From Gamarada debralockiae (lineage: Eukaryota; Ascomycota; Leotiomycetes; Helotiales; Hyphodiscaceae), in assembly GCA_002803225.1 (NCBI GenBank), contig NXFV01002038.1, positions 1-64,000 of the forward strand: a stretch of DNA of 64,000 nucleotides. The letters are read 5' to 3'. Of this stretch, positions 33,501 to 44,975 are shown one piece after another. Each line of letters begins with the position of its first letter. The first letter of the stretch is position 1. Made by a program: the position numbers and the translations under genes. A model generated the notes under the pieces. That model was not told where the DNA came from and did not search any database. It saw only the letters and a list, made by a program, of their open reading frames with translations.

Positions 33501-34088
33501 GAAGTCCGTCCTCATATCCTTCGTTCTGGAGTTGGACAGCTGAGCGAATTCGACATCGAGCACGCAGCTGCTGCGAAAGGCCACCTCATCAATTTTAACA
33601 CGACTGTGGATCCAAATATTGCTCAGCTGGCTGCTCACGCTAAAGTCACGATCTTAGATCACAATATTATTTATCGACTGGTGGATGACGTGAAGGCTGA
33701 GCTATCGAAACATCTTCCGCCACTGATTACGCAGAGAGTGCTGGGTGAGGCCGAAATCGCGGAGATCTTCCAGATTACGATCAAGGGACGTCAGCAGAAG
33801 CCGATTGCGGGTAGTAAAGTGAGGAATGGGACGATTAGCAAGAATGCTAAGGTCAGAGTGTTGAGGGGTGGGGAGAAGGTGTTTGATGGTATGTTCAACG
33901 TTAAACTGTACTTAGCTATTTACTAATTTGGAACAGGTTCTCTGTCATCGTTGAAGAACGTCAAGAAGGACGTCCAAGAAATGAAGAAAGGCGGCGAATG
34001 CGGAATCGGCTTTGATGGGTGGTTCGACTTCCAAGTCGGCGACCACGTACAATCGTACGAAGAAATATCGGAGAAGCGATACTTGTAG
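30572..34088 (+). CDS. IFM1: mitochondrial translation initiation factor IF-2, 1139 aa
   Basis: There are three exons: 30572-30595, 30645-33888 and 33937-34088, giving 1140 codons. Exon 1 has only 8 codons (MRGRSLLR) and is spliced by a GTATTT donor and a CTGAC...CTAG acceptor. It completes an Arg/Ser-rich mitochondrial presequence (EPSGPSLCAFCAHQLGAARQ onward). Residues 50-500 are charged and disordered. An IF2-N-like domain follows (LPEYISISNLAVALKVRLDD). The GTPase core has G1 GHVDHGKTT near 615, G2 GGITQHIG, G3 DTPGH near 661, G4 NKID near 715 and G5 SGKTG near 751. Domains II-IV follow, ending FDGWFDFQVGDHVQSYEE. It brings initiator tRNA to the mitoribosome small subunit with GTP. Long antisense frames over it are shadows. 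Confidence 0.95.
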
Positions 34089-34310
34089 ACTTGTTAATAC
34101 TGGGCTGTACATATGGATAACACTGGGACTGGACACAATGACTGCATCTGTGGGGGAGGGCATTTGATGGATGTCTAGACTTCTACATAGTTTCTTATAG
34201 ATCACCACTCCTGTGATTGGACTACTCCATGGTCTCAACTTCTATGTCTATTTTGGCACCTCTATCACACTTATCTCCGTCATACTAACCTACTATTTGC
34301 AATGGACATT

Positions 34311-35764
34311 TCATATGACGAGGTTCAGCTCCTCCCCCTTAACCCAAGCCTCTACATTCGTCACCACCGTCCGTCTCAATTTCTCAATACTACTCCCCGC
34401 ATACCAAGCCACATGCGGACTCAACACCAACCGGCCACCCATCTCCCAATCATCCTTCCACTCTTCAGCCGCTTTAACAAGAACATTTTCCCTTCCCGCT
34501 GGCTCCTCAATATACACATCCGTCGCTGCGCCCGCGATCTTCTTCTCTTTCAAAGCAGCCACGAGATCTTCTTCATTGACGATACCACCTCGCGATACGT
34601 TGATAAGGAGGGCGTCGGGACGCATGAGCGCGAATTCGGGGGCGGAGATTAGGTTTGTTGTGGAAGGCGAAAGGGGTAATGTGGTGATGACAACGGTGCT
34701 GGTTTTCAGGGCTGTGATGAAGTCTGTTCGTCCTGCGCGGACGGATGAGGAGGAGACACCCTTACGGTCGGCTATGAGTACGGCCATGCCGAGGGCTTTG
34801 CCTATGTTTGCGACTCTGTTGCCTGTTCGATTGTTAGGATCCGGGTGGAGTTGGGGTTGAGACGGAAGTCATGTGACCACACCCCTTTTCGGGTTTAGAC
34901 CCAAATGGGATGAGAGCCGGACGTACCAAGTTCACCTCCGCCCAAGATGCATAAAGTCTCTTCTTTGGAAGTTCGTGGTAAGCCACCCCACTGATAAGCT
35001 CCAAGTCAGCACAGGTCAACACAGAGGAGCACCTCAAGTCCGGAAACAACGGCTGCTAGTTATTGTTTTCGTCTAAAAGCACTCGCTTGACAGTTCAAAT
35101 ATCCCTCTGTTGGTACGCTAGGCCTCCTTGGACACGAATTTAATATCTGAGGTAATTGAGAAGCACTCACATAACTGATCAAGCTCCCCTTACTCTTCCA
35201 CTCCTCCTTCCCGTCAACCATCTTCGCATGCATGCCAATCAAGTTTCTCCTCAGCGCAAAATAAAATGAGATACCATGTTCGGCCACAGCTTCGTCTAAA
35301 TACCTTGAATCAGCTTCACTTCCTCAAATAGTAACGGGACAGTAAACGTCCTCATCAAAGGACGAGTTGCACTTGCGTCGCACAACACAGCAACCCCATC
35401 ATCCCCTCGCCCTCCCCCCCAAATCCGAAGCCAAAATAGAAGAATACTCACTACTAGCAGCCGGCACATTCGCAACCTTGACACTCCGCTCCTTGCACGC
35501 CTCAAGATCAACCATATCAACACCAATAGCCATCACAGCCACAAGCTTCAGATTCGGACATGCGTCGAGAGTGGAAGCAGTTATGGGAATCCGAGTAGTG
35601 ATAACCACATCTGCATCCCCAATCCGACTCGCAATAGTTGAAAAATCAGTAGTATTAGAGTATTCGACATAAGTTATTGGGATATTGAAGGTAGGTGGCC
35701 GGGCATGGATACCGTCTAGACGGACGATTTTGAGTGGTGAAGTGGAGGGTTTCGGTACTGCCAT
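34311..35764 (-). CDS. D-isomer-specific 2-hydroxyacid dehydrogenase, 337 aa
   Basis: Four exons, on the minus strand: 35452-35764, 35171-35295, 34927-34990 and 34311-34822, totalling 338 codons. The N-terminal substrate-binding part has LVAVMAIGVDMVDLEACKER and VPAASNEAVAEHGISFYFAL across the first junction. The NAD-binding Rossmann loop is GGGELGNRVANIGKALGM, formed across the last intron. Catalytic residues are all present: Arg in NVSRGGIV, Glu in TDVYIEEPA and His in LSPHVAW. The enzyme should reduce a 2-keto acid to a D-2-hydroxyacid, or the reverse, with NAD(P)(H) in the cytosol. Substrate cannot be told. It is convergent with IF2, 222 bases apart. Confidence 0.92.
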
Positions 35765-37820
35765 TTTGAGACTTTTGTGAAGATGACTTGAGGGCCAAAA
35801 CAGAGTGAATGATTGAGCGAACTGAACGTGATGAGAGAGATTGAGAAATAAATACCACTTGGCGCAGTGATGACAGGATCACGACTAATGAGCTGAGTAA
35901 CACTGCGAATACGTAGGTAGGTAGGTGATCAGAAAATGCTTCAAAAAAGATGATTACTAAGCTTTGACTCTCGCAGGGCGTGGTCAGGTGATTGAGCCTC
36001 CTTTTGACCCCTTTCTCAAATTCCCATCATAACTTCAGAAGCCATGCTGAAGTCATCACGAGACGTTCTTTTCTCGCAACTCTGGGTACCTGGGCTGCTG
36101 GTTCAAAAATAGAGATTGCACCTTCGCTCTAGCTTCTCCATCGCCTGAAGATCAAATTACGGGACGACGGCATCAACCCCGCATCACAAAAACTCAATTT
36201 GCAATCAATCAATCAATCATGAGTTTGACATCACGAGGACGATGAACTTCCCCTCAAAACGCTGTTGGAGTCTGAATTTTGATACGGGCCGAAGGCAGAC
36301 ATTAAGCGAGTCTGTGCACCTGCAGCCTCGACGTTGGGATGTGCAACGTTTGGGTGCGAATGCTTGGATGGGCATCACGATCGACGACATCCCTAGTGCA
36401 TTAGGGATGGGAGGTGAAGATCTTCTGGTTCGGGACACCATTGCGTTTATCTGCCGAGGTACACATGTAGGTAGGGCTTTCTGTCGATCGCGATGGTCCT
36501 GTGGCTTCAAACGGGCCTTTTTAGGTGGTACCCTTAACTTCAGGATGGGTGGTTCCAGATCAAGCCTGGTGGATTGATATGAAGATAATTAACTCATTGG
36601 TTGCTCAGATCTGTGTGAAGCAATGATACCTTATGAAGTTTGAGAAGAGGCCAGATACATAAAGATTCCAAAGATACAAAATCTCTGCTTTGTGAGGCAG
36701 CGGATGTGTTTCTCCTGTCTTCCCATGCGTTCCCGTCCCTATGGCCGCTAATGCAGGAGGAATCCCAAACCCTGCATTCCCCCGATAAACCGTCACGACT
36801 CTAGACATTTCGAAGTCTAGACAACAGACTTGATATGAGACCCAGCCTTTACAAACTTTAAAGTTGCTTTAGGTTATCAGACGAACTCGCTCCTCATCTC
36901 GCACAAGGTTCTTTCGACAGAAGATGTTCCCCTGTACAGTGAAAGGAGGACGATCCGGCGAATAGGGCTGCAGTATTTCCGCGGCTTCGAAGGAGGTCCG
37001 TTCCCCGCCAAAAAGTAAAAGTACGACGATACGTATCAGAAGCAAGACCAGCCTTTACAATTCCCCAAAAGGCAAAAGTCTCCCCCTTGACATCACCCTG
37101 CACATCCCATCCTCTTCTTCCTTCTTTCACTTCGATGATAAATGATTCCGTAAACTTTTAAGCATAAAGGAGGACTTCTTCTCTTGTCAACTGTGCAGGA
37201 CACAACCAGCAGCTACGAAACATCAATCCCTGCAGTAACCCACGTTCCCCCGCTCACCACCTTCCCTAAACGCGCCAACACGCCCACAAACGTCCATCCC
37301 TGGAGGGGGTATATCTGTGGCGTTATCGAATCAGAGGTAAAGTCGCGAGAAACACAAACTGGTGATCCAGCGGACGATCACTCCCACTGCAACGGCTATT
37401 TGAAGAGAACGTCAGCCTGCATCTGTACACGAGCAAGCACGCGATACCAACAGTCTGGGTTCGGGAGTGGAGCTTATTGGGACAGAGACAGGATTGAGAT
37501 CTCAGGACGGATTGAAGGAAGACAAAGACAGAAAGCGCATTGAAGTGAAGGCCTTCAAGGCGAGGGCAAACACCCAGGCACGGCGCAGGCACAAGGCAGG
37601 ACGCATCACATCACATCGCCATAAGACGCCTCCAACAGCCTTTCCGCAGCGAATCCGTTCAATCGTTCCTTTGAATCCTTCTGTCACTATCACATCACAA
37701 GTCCCCACCACACACCTCACCTCTTCTTGAGTACTCCATACTTCAGCAAGTCCCAGGCTTCGAAACCCCTTGAACGATTGATACACCTCAACATCTGCCT
37801 TCGGAGCGAGAGTCACCACA
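35765..37820. other. long intergenic region
   Basis: About 2 kb without a supported gene. A (AATC)n run is at about 36203-36219. The frames at 36242-36577 and 37184-37543 lack recognisable motifs and overlap others; at most one could be a small unknown gene. The last few hundred bases are pyrimidine-rich 5' flank of the Ras-like gene. Confidence 0.45.
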
Positions 37821-38627
37821 ATGGATGAAGCGCATAAGATAACAATAACAATCTGCGGCGATGGCGGCTGCGGCAAATCCTCCATAACCCTGCGCCTAGT
37901 CCGCTCCCAATGGACGCACGAATACGACCCCACAATCGAAGATTCCTACACGCTCACGCGGCGTATCGATGGGCAAACATACCACCTCTCCCTAACGGAC
38001 ACCGCCGGTCAAGAAGAATATCGTGGCATGTGGGCCTCCTCGAATCTTCGAAGTGATGCATTCTTGTTGGTGTATGATATTACGTCCGCGGCGAGTCTGG
38101 AGCAGTTGGAGTATTTTAATGATTTGATTGATATGGAGGCGGAAACAAGGATGGATGCGTTTGAGAATATACAGGCGCGAAATGCAGGTAGTGGGAAAGG
38201 AAGAAAGGGAGGGTTTGTGAGGCCCGTCAAGATCGTGGCGGGGAATAAGTGTGATTTGCAAGAATCGCGCCAAGTGCCCGCACAAGTCGGACTCGAATGG
38301 GCGAGGAAAAAGGGATGTGGGTTTATGGAGACGAGTGCGCGGAATACGGTTAATATCGAGGAAACATTTGCGCTGATTGTGAGGAGGGTGGTGGAGGCTA
38401 GGAGGACAGCTGCGTCGGGGGGAGGACTGGGTGTGGATGGGGGAGGGGATAGTAGGATGCAAAGTGTGGTGTCAAACCCGGTACTGGGAACGAGGAGAGC
38501 TGTCACAGCGCCGTTGAGTCCATTACCGGGTGGGCCGGAGAAGGAGATGAGTTTCCCGGATCAGGGGAGTGGTGGGAAGGGGTCGAAGTTTAGGGAGTTT
38601 TGGGGGAAGTTAATATGTTGGCGGTGA
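37821..38627 (+). CDS. Ras-family small GTPase, 268 aa, no CaaX box
   Basis: A single-exon gene with a good context (CACAATGGA). All G-box motifs are intact: P-loop GDGGCGKSS (residues 13-21), effector loop YDPTIEDSY, switch II DTAGQEEYRGMW, NKCD and ETSARN. The core resembles Ras/Rap/Rsr1 rather than Rho, Rab or Arf. A roughly 20-residue insertion (MDAFENIQARNAGSGKGRKG) lies before the NKCD strand, and a long Gly/Ser-rich tail (residues 195-258) follows the GTPase. The protein ends KLICWR, so the Cys is third from the end and no CaaX prenylation motif exists. Membrane attachment, if any, would need another route. It probably acts in polarity or nutrient signalling, which is inference. Confidence 0.9.
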   Translation: MDEAHKITITICGDGGCGKSSITLRLVRSQWTHEYDPTIEDSYTLTRRIDGQTYHLSLTDTAGQEEYRGMWASSNLRSDAFLLVYDITSAASLEQLEYFNDLIDMEAETRMDAFENIQARNAGSGKGRKGGFVRPVKIVAGNKCDLQESRQVPAQVGLEWARKKGCGFMETSARNTVNIEETFALIVRRVVEARRTAASGGGLGVDGGGDSRMQSVVSNPVLGTRRAVTAPLSPLPGGPEKEMSFPDQGSGGKGSKFREFWGKLICWR

Positions 38628-39173
38628 CGTATTGTTGAGGCGAAGGGAGGATGAGCTGAGAGATGGAGGGGTTGGACTAGACTTCTACGGCTGTATGTTA
38701 TTGGGATGGAAGATGGATACAGGAGAAGGTGGATGTACTGTATAGACTATGAATAATGGCTCAGAGACGGCATGCTGGATGGAACTGCTACGATGGAGAT
38801 GTATTAATAACTAGAGCTGTTTGCAGATGCAGATCGCAAAGATTCAATGTACAAATTACGTTACACTATCAATGGTGGCGTCAATGAAATTTGGTATGCA
38901 TGGAGAATGAGACGCTGGAGTGGAGATTGGTGAAATGCGAGATTCGAAAGATCGCCTTTCGAGTATATCAGATCTAGTCATTGAAGTTGAGTTAATTGAG
39001 TAGTTGAGGACTATCTCGAAGCCACATGCAATCTCCTCTATTATATCCACTCGCAGAGAAACCCAAACCACACTTAACAATCGGCCTAAATCCCAACTCC
39101 CATCTGACCCAAACACCATGACCCCCTCTATCATGCCCCGCGTCTATTTTCACTCAGACTCAGGCCCTCACCA
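38628..39173. other. intergenic between convergent genes
   Basis: 3' flanks of the Ras-like and AMMECR1 genes. No gene supported. Confidence 0.5.
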
Positions 39174-40091
39174 TTACTTCTTATCCTTCCCCTCCCCCTT
39201 CTCAACCCACTCCCTCCACCCCCTAAACTCCTCGTATCCAACACTCTCCACCACCCCCTGAAACCTAACAACCTTCAAATCCCCAACCTCACTCCACTTC
39301 TCCCGCCGCCCACCCCACCCCGCCTTCCGCATCAAACTCACAACCGTCTCCTCCTTATCCCATCCCTGCTCCACCGCAACATCAGGCAGGTAACAAGCTC
39401 CGTACCGTTTATTCCGCGCATAGAAACTTATCCTAATCCCATGGACGCCGAGTTCCCAATCCATGGCGTCGCTGGCGGGCTCAAAGTCTGTTAATAGGGT
39501 TACGGAGGCTTCGAGAGAGGGGAGCTCGGAGAGGGTGATGGGGCTGAAGCGGTGGTCGGACAACGCGGATGTTAGGGCGTAGGAACTCAGGCCTGAGGAG
39601 AGGGGCAGCGTCTCGAAGGTCCCGATGCAGCCGCGTAGGGACCGCGTGCCGGTGCGCGGGGAGACGGTGTTCCAAGTCACGAATAATGGACTCTCATCAA
39701 TATCCGACACACGCTGGGAGGTTCGCCCTCCGATGCCAATAGACGTAAAGGTATCGGTCGAGCTCGCGGGCGTCGTCTCTGCGGTCGAGGGATCAAGTGA
39801 GGAGGACGATGATGAGGAGCCTGGTGTAGAGGAGCCGCTTGGCGAGCGGGCTGCCAGGCGCTGGAGGGTGGGGTTGCGGGGTTTAGGTGATTTCGTGGAA
39901 GTGGTTGAGGAGGGGAGAGCGGGGTCTTCGTCATCGTCTGCTGCTTCTTCATCTGCTGATTCCTCGTCTTCAAGACCCTTTGAGTAATCTGCCCATGAGG
40001 TTTGGACTTGGTATAAGCTCATCGACGTGCGCTTTTCGAGGCTGGCGGATAGAGCCTCGAAGCAATAAAGGCAGTGCTCAACCGTAGCCAT
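39174..40091 (-). CDS. AMMECR1-domain protein, 305 aa
   Basis: A single exon. The N-terminus (MATVEHCLYCFEALSASLEK) begins the AMMECR1 fold. A fungal acidic and Ser/Pro-rich insertion occupies residues 35-125. The conserved core then resumes with SPLFVTWNT and the signature LRGCIGTFE (residues about 155-163), followed by LSSYALTSALSDHRFSPITL and LEASVTLLTDFEP. Next are VHGIRISFYARNKRYGACYL and LPDVAVEQGWDKEETVVSLM. The domain is conserved from archaea to humans and its biochemical role is unsettled. The insertion between start and core is larger than in animal proteins. No lesion is seen. Confidence 0.93.
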   Translation of the reverse strand: MATVEHCLYCFEALSASLEKRTSMSLYQVQTSWADYSKGLEDEESADEEAADDDEDPALPSSTTSTKSPKPRNPTLQRLAARSPSGSSTPGSSSSSSSLDPSTAETTPASSTDTFTSIGIGGRTSQRVSDIDESPLFVTWNTVSPRTGTRSLRGCIGTFETLPLSSGLSSYALTSALSDHRFSPITLSELPSLEASVTLLTDFEPASDAMDWELGVHGIRISFYARNKRYGACYLPDVAVEQGWDKEETVVSLMRKAGWGGRREKWSEVGDLKVVRFQGVVESVGYEEFRGWREWVEKGEGKDKK

Positions 40092-41266
40092 GATGACGAT
40101 TGGTGATATCTACGTAATAATGGGAAAGTTAGAGGGGTCACCGACTAGGAAGTGATCGGTGGTTAGGGGAAGAAGTGTTATTGGGTTGGTCTTTTGGAAT
40201 TGGACATGTCGTCGTTTGGCGGGGTCGAGACCCGCGGTTGTGCTAGCTTGTGTCCTTATCTGTTTTTAGTATCTGCATAGGTGGAGCCTCGTTCATAAAT
40301 GCGTTTTATGCGGCTGCATAAACCGGCACGTGATGAGATGCTATTTTCTGCCCCTGAGCACCACTACTCTTTTTCCCGTCTTCAACTCATCGGATTGTAA
40401 CTTCAAAATTCTCATACATCTCTCATTGACACTCAAGATACCTCTTCGTTAACAATATGATCTTGCATCGGTTGAGGTTGGAAGAGACATTTAACCTTCT
40501 TTTGTGGACTCAACTCCATCCAATTCTGTTCTCATCTCAGTATTTTAACTCTACCTGCCATCCACTCTTTCAGAAGCTTGATTCAGCCAAGATTCATGCG
40601 GCGTCGCGGATGCGAAAATCATCTGAAAACAGCGGATGCATGAATGATTCCTCGGAGCTTCTTCCTTCCAGGCCTCACCGTGCTCGCTTCCGCGTTCTGA
40701 ATCCCGCTTGCGTCTCAGCCTCGTCTCAACCCATCACATTCCGACGGCCGAATCTCAGAACCCCGGTTCTGAGTCCACAAATTACCGAATACAGAACCAC
40801 AATGTCACGGGGAAATATCAGTGGGAGTGGCGATGTCCGGGCGGCTTCCCGGTGGAGTTTGTTCCATCCTTTAAGCGTGAGCCAAAACAGGTTCAGTCGC
40901 ACCAAGAGCTTGATCTGCCAAGCTTGATTCGAAGCTTCCCCGGCCTGCTACAGTAGAGGCTCCATCATGGGATGACATTGCGCTAAAGTTGGCAGCGGGC
41001 TCGGGGATTGGTCTAGGTCAATGGCCGTGCTGGTTGACATGGGATGCAAAGCCCTGCTTAGCATGTACAAATACCGTTCTGCTCCCTTCTCTCTGCCTTT
41101 TTTTCTACATCTCCAATCACTTACTTCTTTGAACAAACATCCTCTCGTTCTTCTTCCTTTCAAGTCAATTTTACTTTCATACACTGCTAGTCAGCATCTG
41201 TCGCCGGACGACTCTTTCGATCCTTTCCATCAACCAAACCCAAGTCAATCAGTCAATACCGCAAAC
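40092..41266. other. intergenic, one uncertain 156-codon frame
   Basis: A 156-codon plus-strand frame at 40457-40927 and an 82-codon frame overlapping it in another phase are the only candidates. Neither has a motif or an obvious intron pattern, so I do not call a gene. The last 200 bases are pyrimidine-rich promoter of the small secreted protein. Confidence 0.35.
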
Positions 41267-41647
41267 ATGCAATTCTCCGTCATCGCCCTTTTGTCTCTCG
41301 TGGCCGTTGCCTTCGCTTCTCCCGTTGCTGTCCCAGATAGTCCTAATGGTACGTTATCCTTCGTTGGATATCTCCGTGTTTCCCATATCCACTCAACAAC
41401 CTCATGATCCGCCACCCCGCCGACGACCCACTAAGATCCCAGCTAACAAAGTCTCCAGATCTCGTCGCTCGCTCCCCACAAGCAACACAAGCACCAGCAG
41501 TACAAGCCGAAGCACCTGCCATGACAGATGCCAACGGTAATGTCGTTACTTTTAATTCGACGGGCGTGTACCAAGGTATGAGCTGTCATTCTCTCCATAC
41601 TGAAGAGAAGCTAATCTGAAGCAGCCGCCGCCGCTGCCGGCCTATAA
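41267..41647 (+). CDS. very small secreted protein, 73 aa
   Basis: There are three exons: 41267-41348, 41459-41575 and 41625-41647, giving 74 codons. Signal peptide MQFSVIALLSLVAVAFASP is followed by VAVPDSPNDLVARSPQATQA and a mature end NGNVVTFNSTGVYQAAAAAGL. The mature part has no cysteine, one N-glycosylation sequon (NST) and an Arg-Ser step (VARSPQ) that could be a processing site. All splice sites are canonical, and the final 23-nt exon adds only the Ala-rich end. No family recognised. The size would fit a secreted peptide or a cell-wall-associated peptide. Homologs would decide whether the last exon is right. Confidence 0.7.
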
Positions 41648-42227
41648 ACGGTCCTCAAAAGAAGGCATAGGGTATTGCATTGTTGGGTTGTGTAGTGATG
41701 GATTGGATATGTAATTACGTTTGGGAAGAATGGAGTTAAATATTGGAGCATCTTCTGCATGGCTTGGTGTGATAGATGGATGAATGAATCGATATCTCTC
41801 GCTGCCACTCTTTCAGTCCATCTGGCTCATTCACTATTGTCTTTGAGCCCTTTTTGGCTGACATCATTCACTCTTTTAAATCAAGGAATCCTTTGGTGCA
41901 CACCTCGCATAGCAATCCACTAAGTTTCGCACTGCCCCATCTACAAGGAAATTGGTTCCTATTTACCAACACTACCAACCACATCACAATGGATCCGCCG
42001 CCAGCGCCTTGGAGATCCACCTACGGCAAGATCAGAGAGAAGGCAATAGCAGGGGAATTTCTTTCCATCGTTTCTAGCGAAATGAGAGGAGGTTGAGAGC
42101 TGGTGGCTATGCAGCAATACGGATCGCAAAGTAAGGATTTGAGGACCGCTTACGTCGAATTTTCGTTATGGGATTTCTGGTATGAGTTACGTCCCTTATT
42201 ATTTCCTTCATGTCAAAGGCCTAACAG
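41648..42227. other. intergenic
   Basis: 3' flank of the small secreted protein gene and 5' flank of the decayed gene that follows. A short open stretch (MDPPPAPWRSTYGKIREKAI, from about 41990) may be its lost first exon. Confidence 0.35.
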
Positions 42228-43434
42228 ATGAAAGGGCCAAGTGAACCCTTTCCTGGAACGAAGCACTATGGAGACCTTCTAGAGGACGCAAGACTCAGGT
42301 CTTTGGAAGCTGATCCTTTGAGATATTTGGACGACGCGAAAAATCAGGCATTTCCAGAAGGTTCTGTTCCACCCAAGATGAAGAATGATGTAGAAGATTC
42401 AATGCCAGATACAAACTCACTTGCAGAACAACCAGTCGCTACTAGGGGCAGAGAACACCGCTCAAGTGTCTCTTCTGCGGACAGATGCTCTCGAAATCCA
42501 GGCACTGGACCAGGTTGAGACAGATGGATATTCAACTCTAACGATTGAGGCGGGAGAAGAAGACGATATGTACGGAGTATCCAGTGGCGACGAAGTCGCA
42601 GCAGCCGATACCCGCAAGAGTATAAAAAATGACAGGAGCCAGGAGATGAGAACTTGGATGAAGAGATTCCGTTCGGCCCGTTCGACGACGACGACGATGA
42701 TGATGATGATGATGATGACAATTCTTTGATATGGAATTCGCTTCGCACGAATCCCCAACCCAAGCAAACGTCATGGCCCATGAATCGTAATATGAAAACA
42801 AGAGTAAGTCACAGGGGGCCATACACGAGATTCCTCGACCAGAACTCAACTACATTGACACCGGAGATCTCGACGAAGCATCAGAAGGCGAAGAAGCTTT
42901 GATCCTTCCAAATCAGAAAGAAAACTACCGTCGAGAAGTCATCTACAACGACCTCTGGACTCCAGCGGACGAGCAAGGTCTTCGAAAAACCTTTAGCAGA
43001 CGAGGATCAGTTCCTTCTAGAAAAGTTAACGGATAACGAAAAGGTGCTTTAGAGAAAATCTGTCAACATCTTCAAATGCGCACCACCTCCTATCAAAAGA
43101 GATTGGTGTGGTGACGTCGAGAAGTCGAGAGCAAAAGCATCAGATGAATGGGATGATGCTTCGGAACTAGAACTGGCCCGGAGACATCCGCAAAGCGTTC
43201 GGGAGGGCGATTTGTCTTCTGATGTCCAAGAACAATATCGAGTAGCTGCAACATATTCTCAAATATGCCGTCCGAGCTCGTGTTGAGAAGAAGCGAGCTC
43301 CGGATATCAGCTACTACAAACATCGGAAGTCAGATAAACTGTTAGCTGAGATCAAATATCGCATCAATCGGCCTCTCATAACTAAGGAGTCAGAACAGCT
43401 GAAGCAATTTTGCAACAGGTTGATATCGATTTAG
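42228..43434 (+). pseudogene. unknown acidic protein, decayed
   Basis: Coherent coding blocks appear in all three frames: HYGDLLEDARLRSLEADPLR, then LRTDALEIQALDQVETDGYS, a 12-residue Asp run (DEEIPFGPF then Asp), and ELNYIDTGDLDEASEGEEAL. After these come EVIYNDLWTPADEQGLRKTF, DVEKSRAKASDEWDDASELE, and KYAVRARVEKKRAPDISYYK to a TAG at about 43432. At least five frame changes or stops separate them. No family is recognised. The protein would have been acidic in its first half and basic at the end, as in some nuclear or RNA-binding proteins, which is only a composition remark. Confidence 0.5.
42684..42719 (+). repeat. GAC/GAT triplet run encoding 12 Asp
   Basis: GAC x4, GAT x7, GAC. It lies in the Asp frame of the decayed gene. 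Triplet runs like this change length easily, but in steps that preserve frame, so it is not itself the cause of the frameshifts. Confidence 0.8.
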
Positions 43435-43458
43435 AACACTGGGTCTTCCGAAAGCACA

Positions 43459-44025
43459 TCAAGCAAACTGCACGAGCAGACTGGAAGACGAAAGACAACA
43501 GTGACGTGTTCGAGTGAGAGCATACTCGGCCGAGATTTCATCGACATCCTCCTTCAAAACTTGAATACAAGTTTTGATGGCCTCAATTCGCTTTCCTGAA
43601 ACTTTCATCAAATCTGACTTCCTATTTCCCGTTTCAATTGTGGAATCTAGACCTTTCAATCCAGTAGGGAAATCAGCCGCCACCACATCGCGCATCCATA
43701 AATCTCTCCAGCGCCCTCTAATGTTCCAGACATCGACTTCCTGCAAGAGCAGAGCAGCAAACATCATTCTTTCCGTGCTTATGCATCTGAAGATGTTCCA
43801 ATTATCAAAGCCTGGATATCTTTCGTGCCCTCAAATACAGGTAATGCGCTTAGCCTTCGGCGTTGCAGTCAACCGGGTCTCCGAATTTAAATAGACTCGT
43901 CGCCCGCAAAAAACCCAAAGTTCTCTCGAGCGCTCGAGAATAGTGGAGGTTTCGTACTGCAAATTGATTGAAAACTGTTCAAGGCCTGGGGCTGCGATCC
44001 GCTGGCGAATTTGATCCCATCTCAT
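43459..44025 (-). pseudogene. unknown protein fragment
   Basis: Begins MRWDQIRQRIAAPGLEQFSI and runs 63 codons to RRVYLNSETRLTATPKAKRI. The frame then breaks near 43840 and coding character continues as YPGFDNWNIFRCISTERMMF, VDVWNIRGRWRDLWMRDVVA and SGKRIEAIKTCIQVLKEDVD. An intron at the break (GTATTTG donor) is possible but not convincing. Many Trp and charged residues suggest a real protein. No family recognised. Confidence 0.4.
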
Positions 44026-44040
44026 GCGCCGTCTCCTCGT

Positions 44041-44975
44041 TCACTTGAATTTCACCCGGTATTCCTTATCCCTCCATTTCAAACCGTTCCTGTATAGGCA
44101 ACTCTTGCGGTTTAACAGCCTCTCCATGCAGCTCGGCCTTCTCGAACCCTGTTCCAGTAGACTCCTTTGCCTTTGCGGCTTGTCGCTTTCGATAAATGGA
44201 GATCCCAGCCCCAGAGCAATCAACGCGACGCTTACGATAGGTACAGCAATGGCGGCGGCAAGAGCATCAGTAGATATGCCTTGTTTGCTTGGGTGCGTGG
44301 GTGAAGATGTGGAAGGTGAGGCACCGGTGGATGTCGCTGCGTGCTGGAGGAGGTGGTGGTGGTGGCAGTAGAGGAAATGGACGAGGACGATTTTATAGAC
44401 GATGTCGTGGCGGCGGCTGCAGCTTCGACGAGAGTCAACGTAATGTTGGAAGTTGCTTTACTTCCGTCAGTCGCGGTTTGTGCCCATTACAGAAAGCTGA
44501 TTTCTCCTGATCGCAGGTGTTTGAGCTGCCACATCGTTTGGATTTTGGCTGACACAATTCAGGTAGACTTGTTGGCAGATGAAGTAAGGAATCGTATTGG
44601 TGTATTTGGCCAAGTCGGGAGAGAAGCCATTGACGCAGGTACAGACGTATGTGAGATCATTCTGTTTCAAAAGAGTCAGTATTAAGAGCAGACGTGCTAA
44701 TGATCGAGACTGTACATAATTGCAAGTATTATCATTCTCGAGAACATTCGAGCCTGCAGATTCGCATATGGGAGCGCAGGTGTTTATTTTGCTATTACAC
44801 CAAGCCACTACGCGAGAGAAACACCATTAGCAAATCAGGATACCAATTGAATCTGGGTAGTTGATCACCTGCGTCTGGTAGTAGAATCGATTGAACTTGC
44901 ATTAAAACTCTGTGCAATGACTGCCTTCTGAAAGAGAGATAGAAGGTAAAAATAGCAGTAAACATCGTCCATATC
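44041..44975 (-). pseudogene. DUF7707-type GPI/TM surface protein, frameshifted
   Basis: Minus-strand blocks match the fungal DUF7707 Cys-rich extracellular domain. QSFNASSIDSTTRR is followed after an intron by AWCNSKINTCAPICESAG. Then NDNTCNY joins NDLTYVCTCVNGFSPDLAKY across a clean intron, and the end is YTNTIPYFICQQVYLNCVSQ. The expected final Cys residues (CDQEKSAFCNG) are in another frame after DVAAQT, so a frameshift sits near 44500. A Ser/Thr stalk and a hydrophobic segment (ALAAAIAVPIVSVALIALGL) follow. After another shift near 44200 comes a cytosolic tail (RKRQAAKAKESTGTGFEKAE) with a stop inside. The first junction also misses by one base. Confidence 0.65.

Noticed and set aside
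31772..33638. Long minus-strand frames (157 and 153 codons) opposite the IF2 gene
   Set aside because: They are antisense shadows of a well-supported GTPase gene, rich in Ser, Arg and Leu as expected from complementary codon bias.
40457..40927. 156-codon plus-strand frame
   Set aside because: No motif, unusual composition, overlapped by another open frame of similar quality, and no promoter or intron pattern to favour it.
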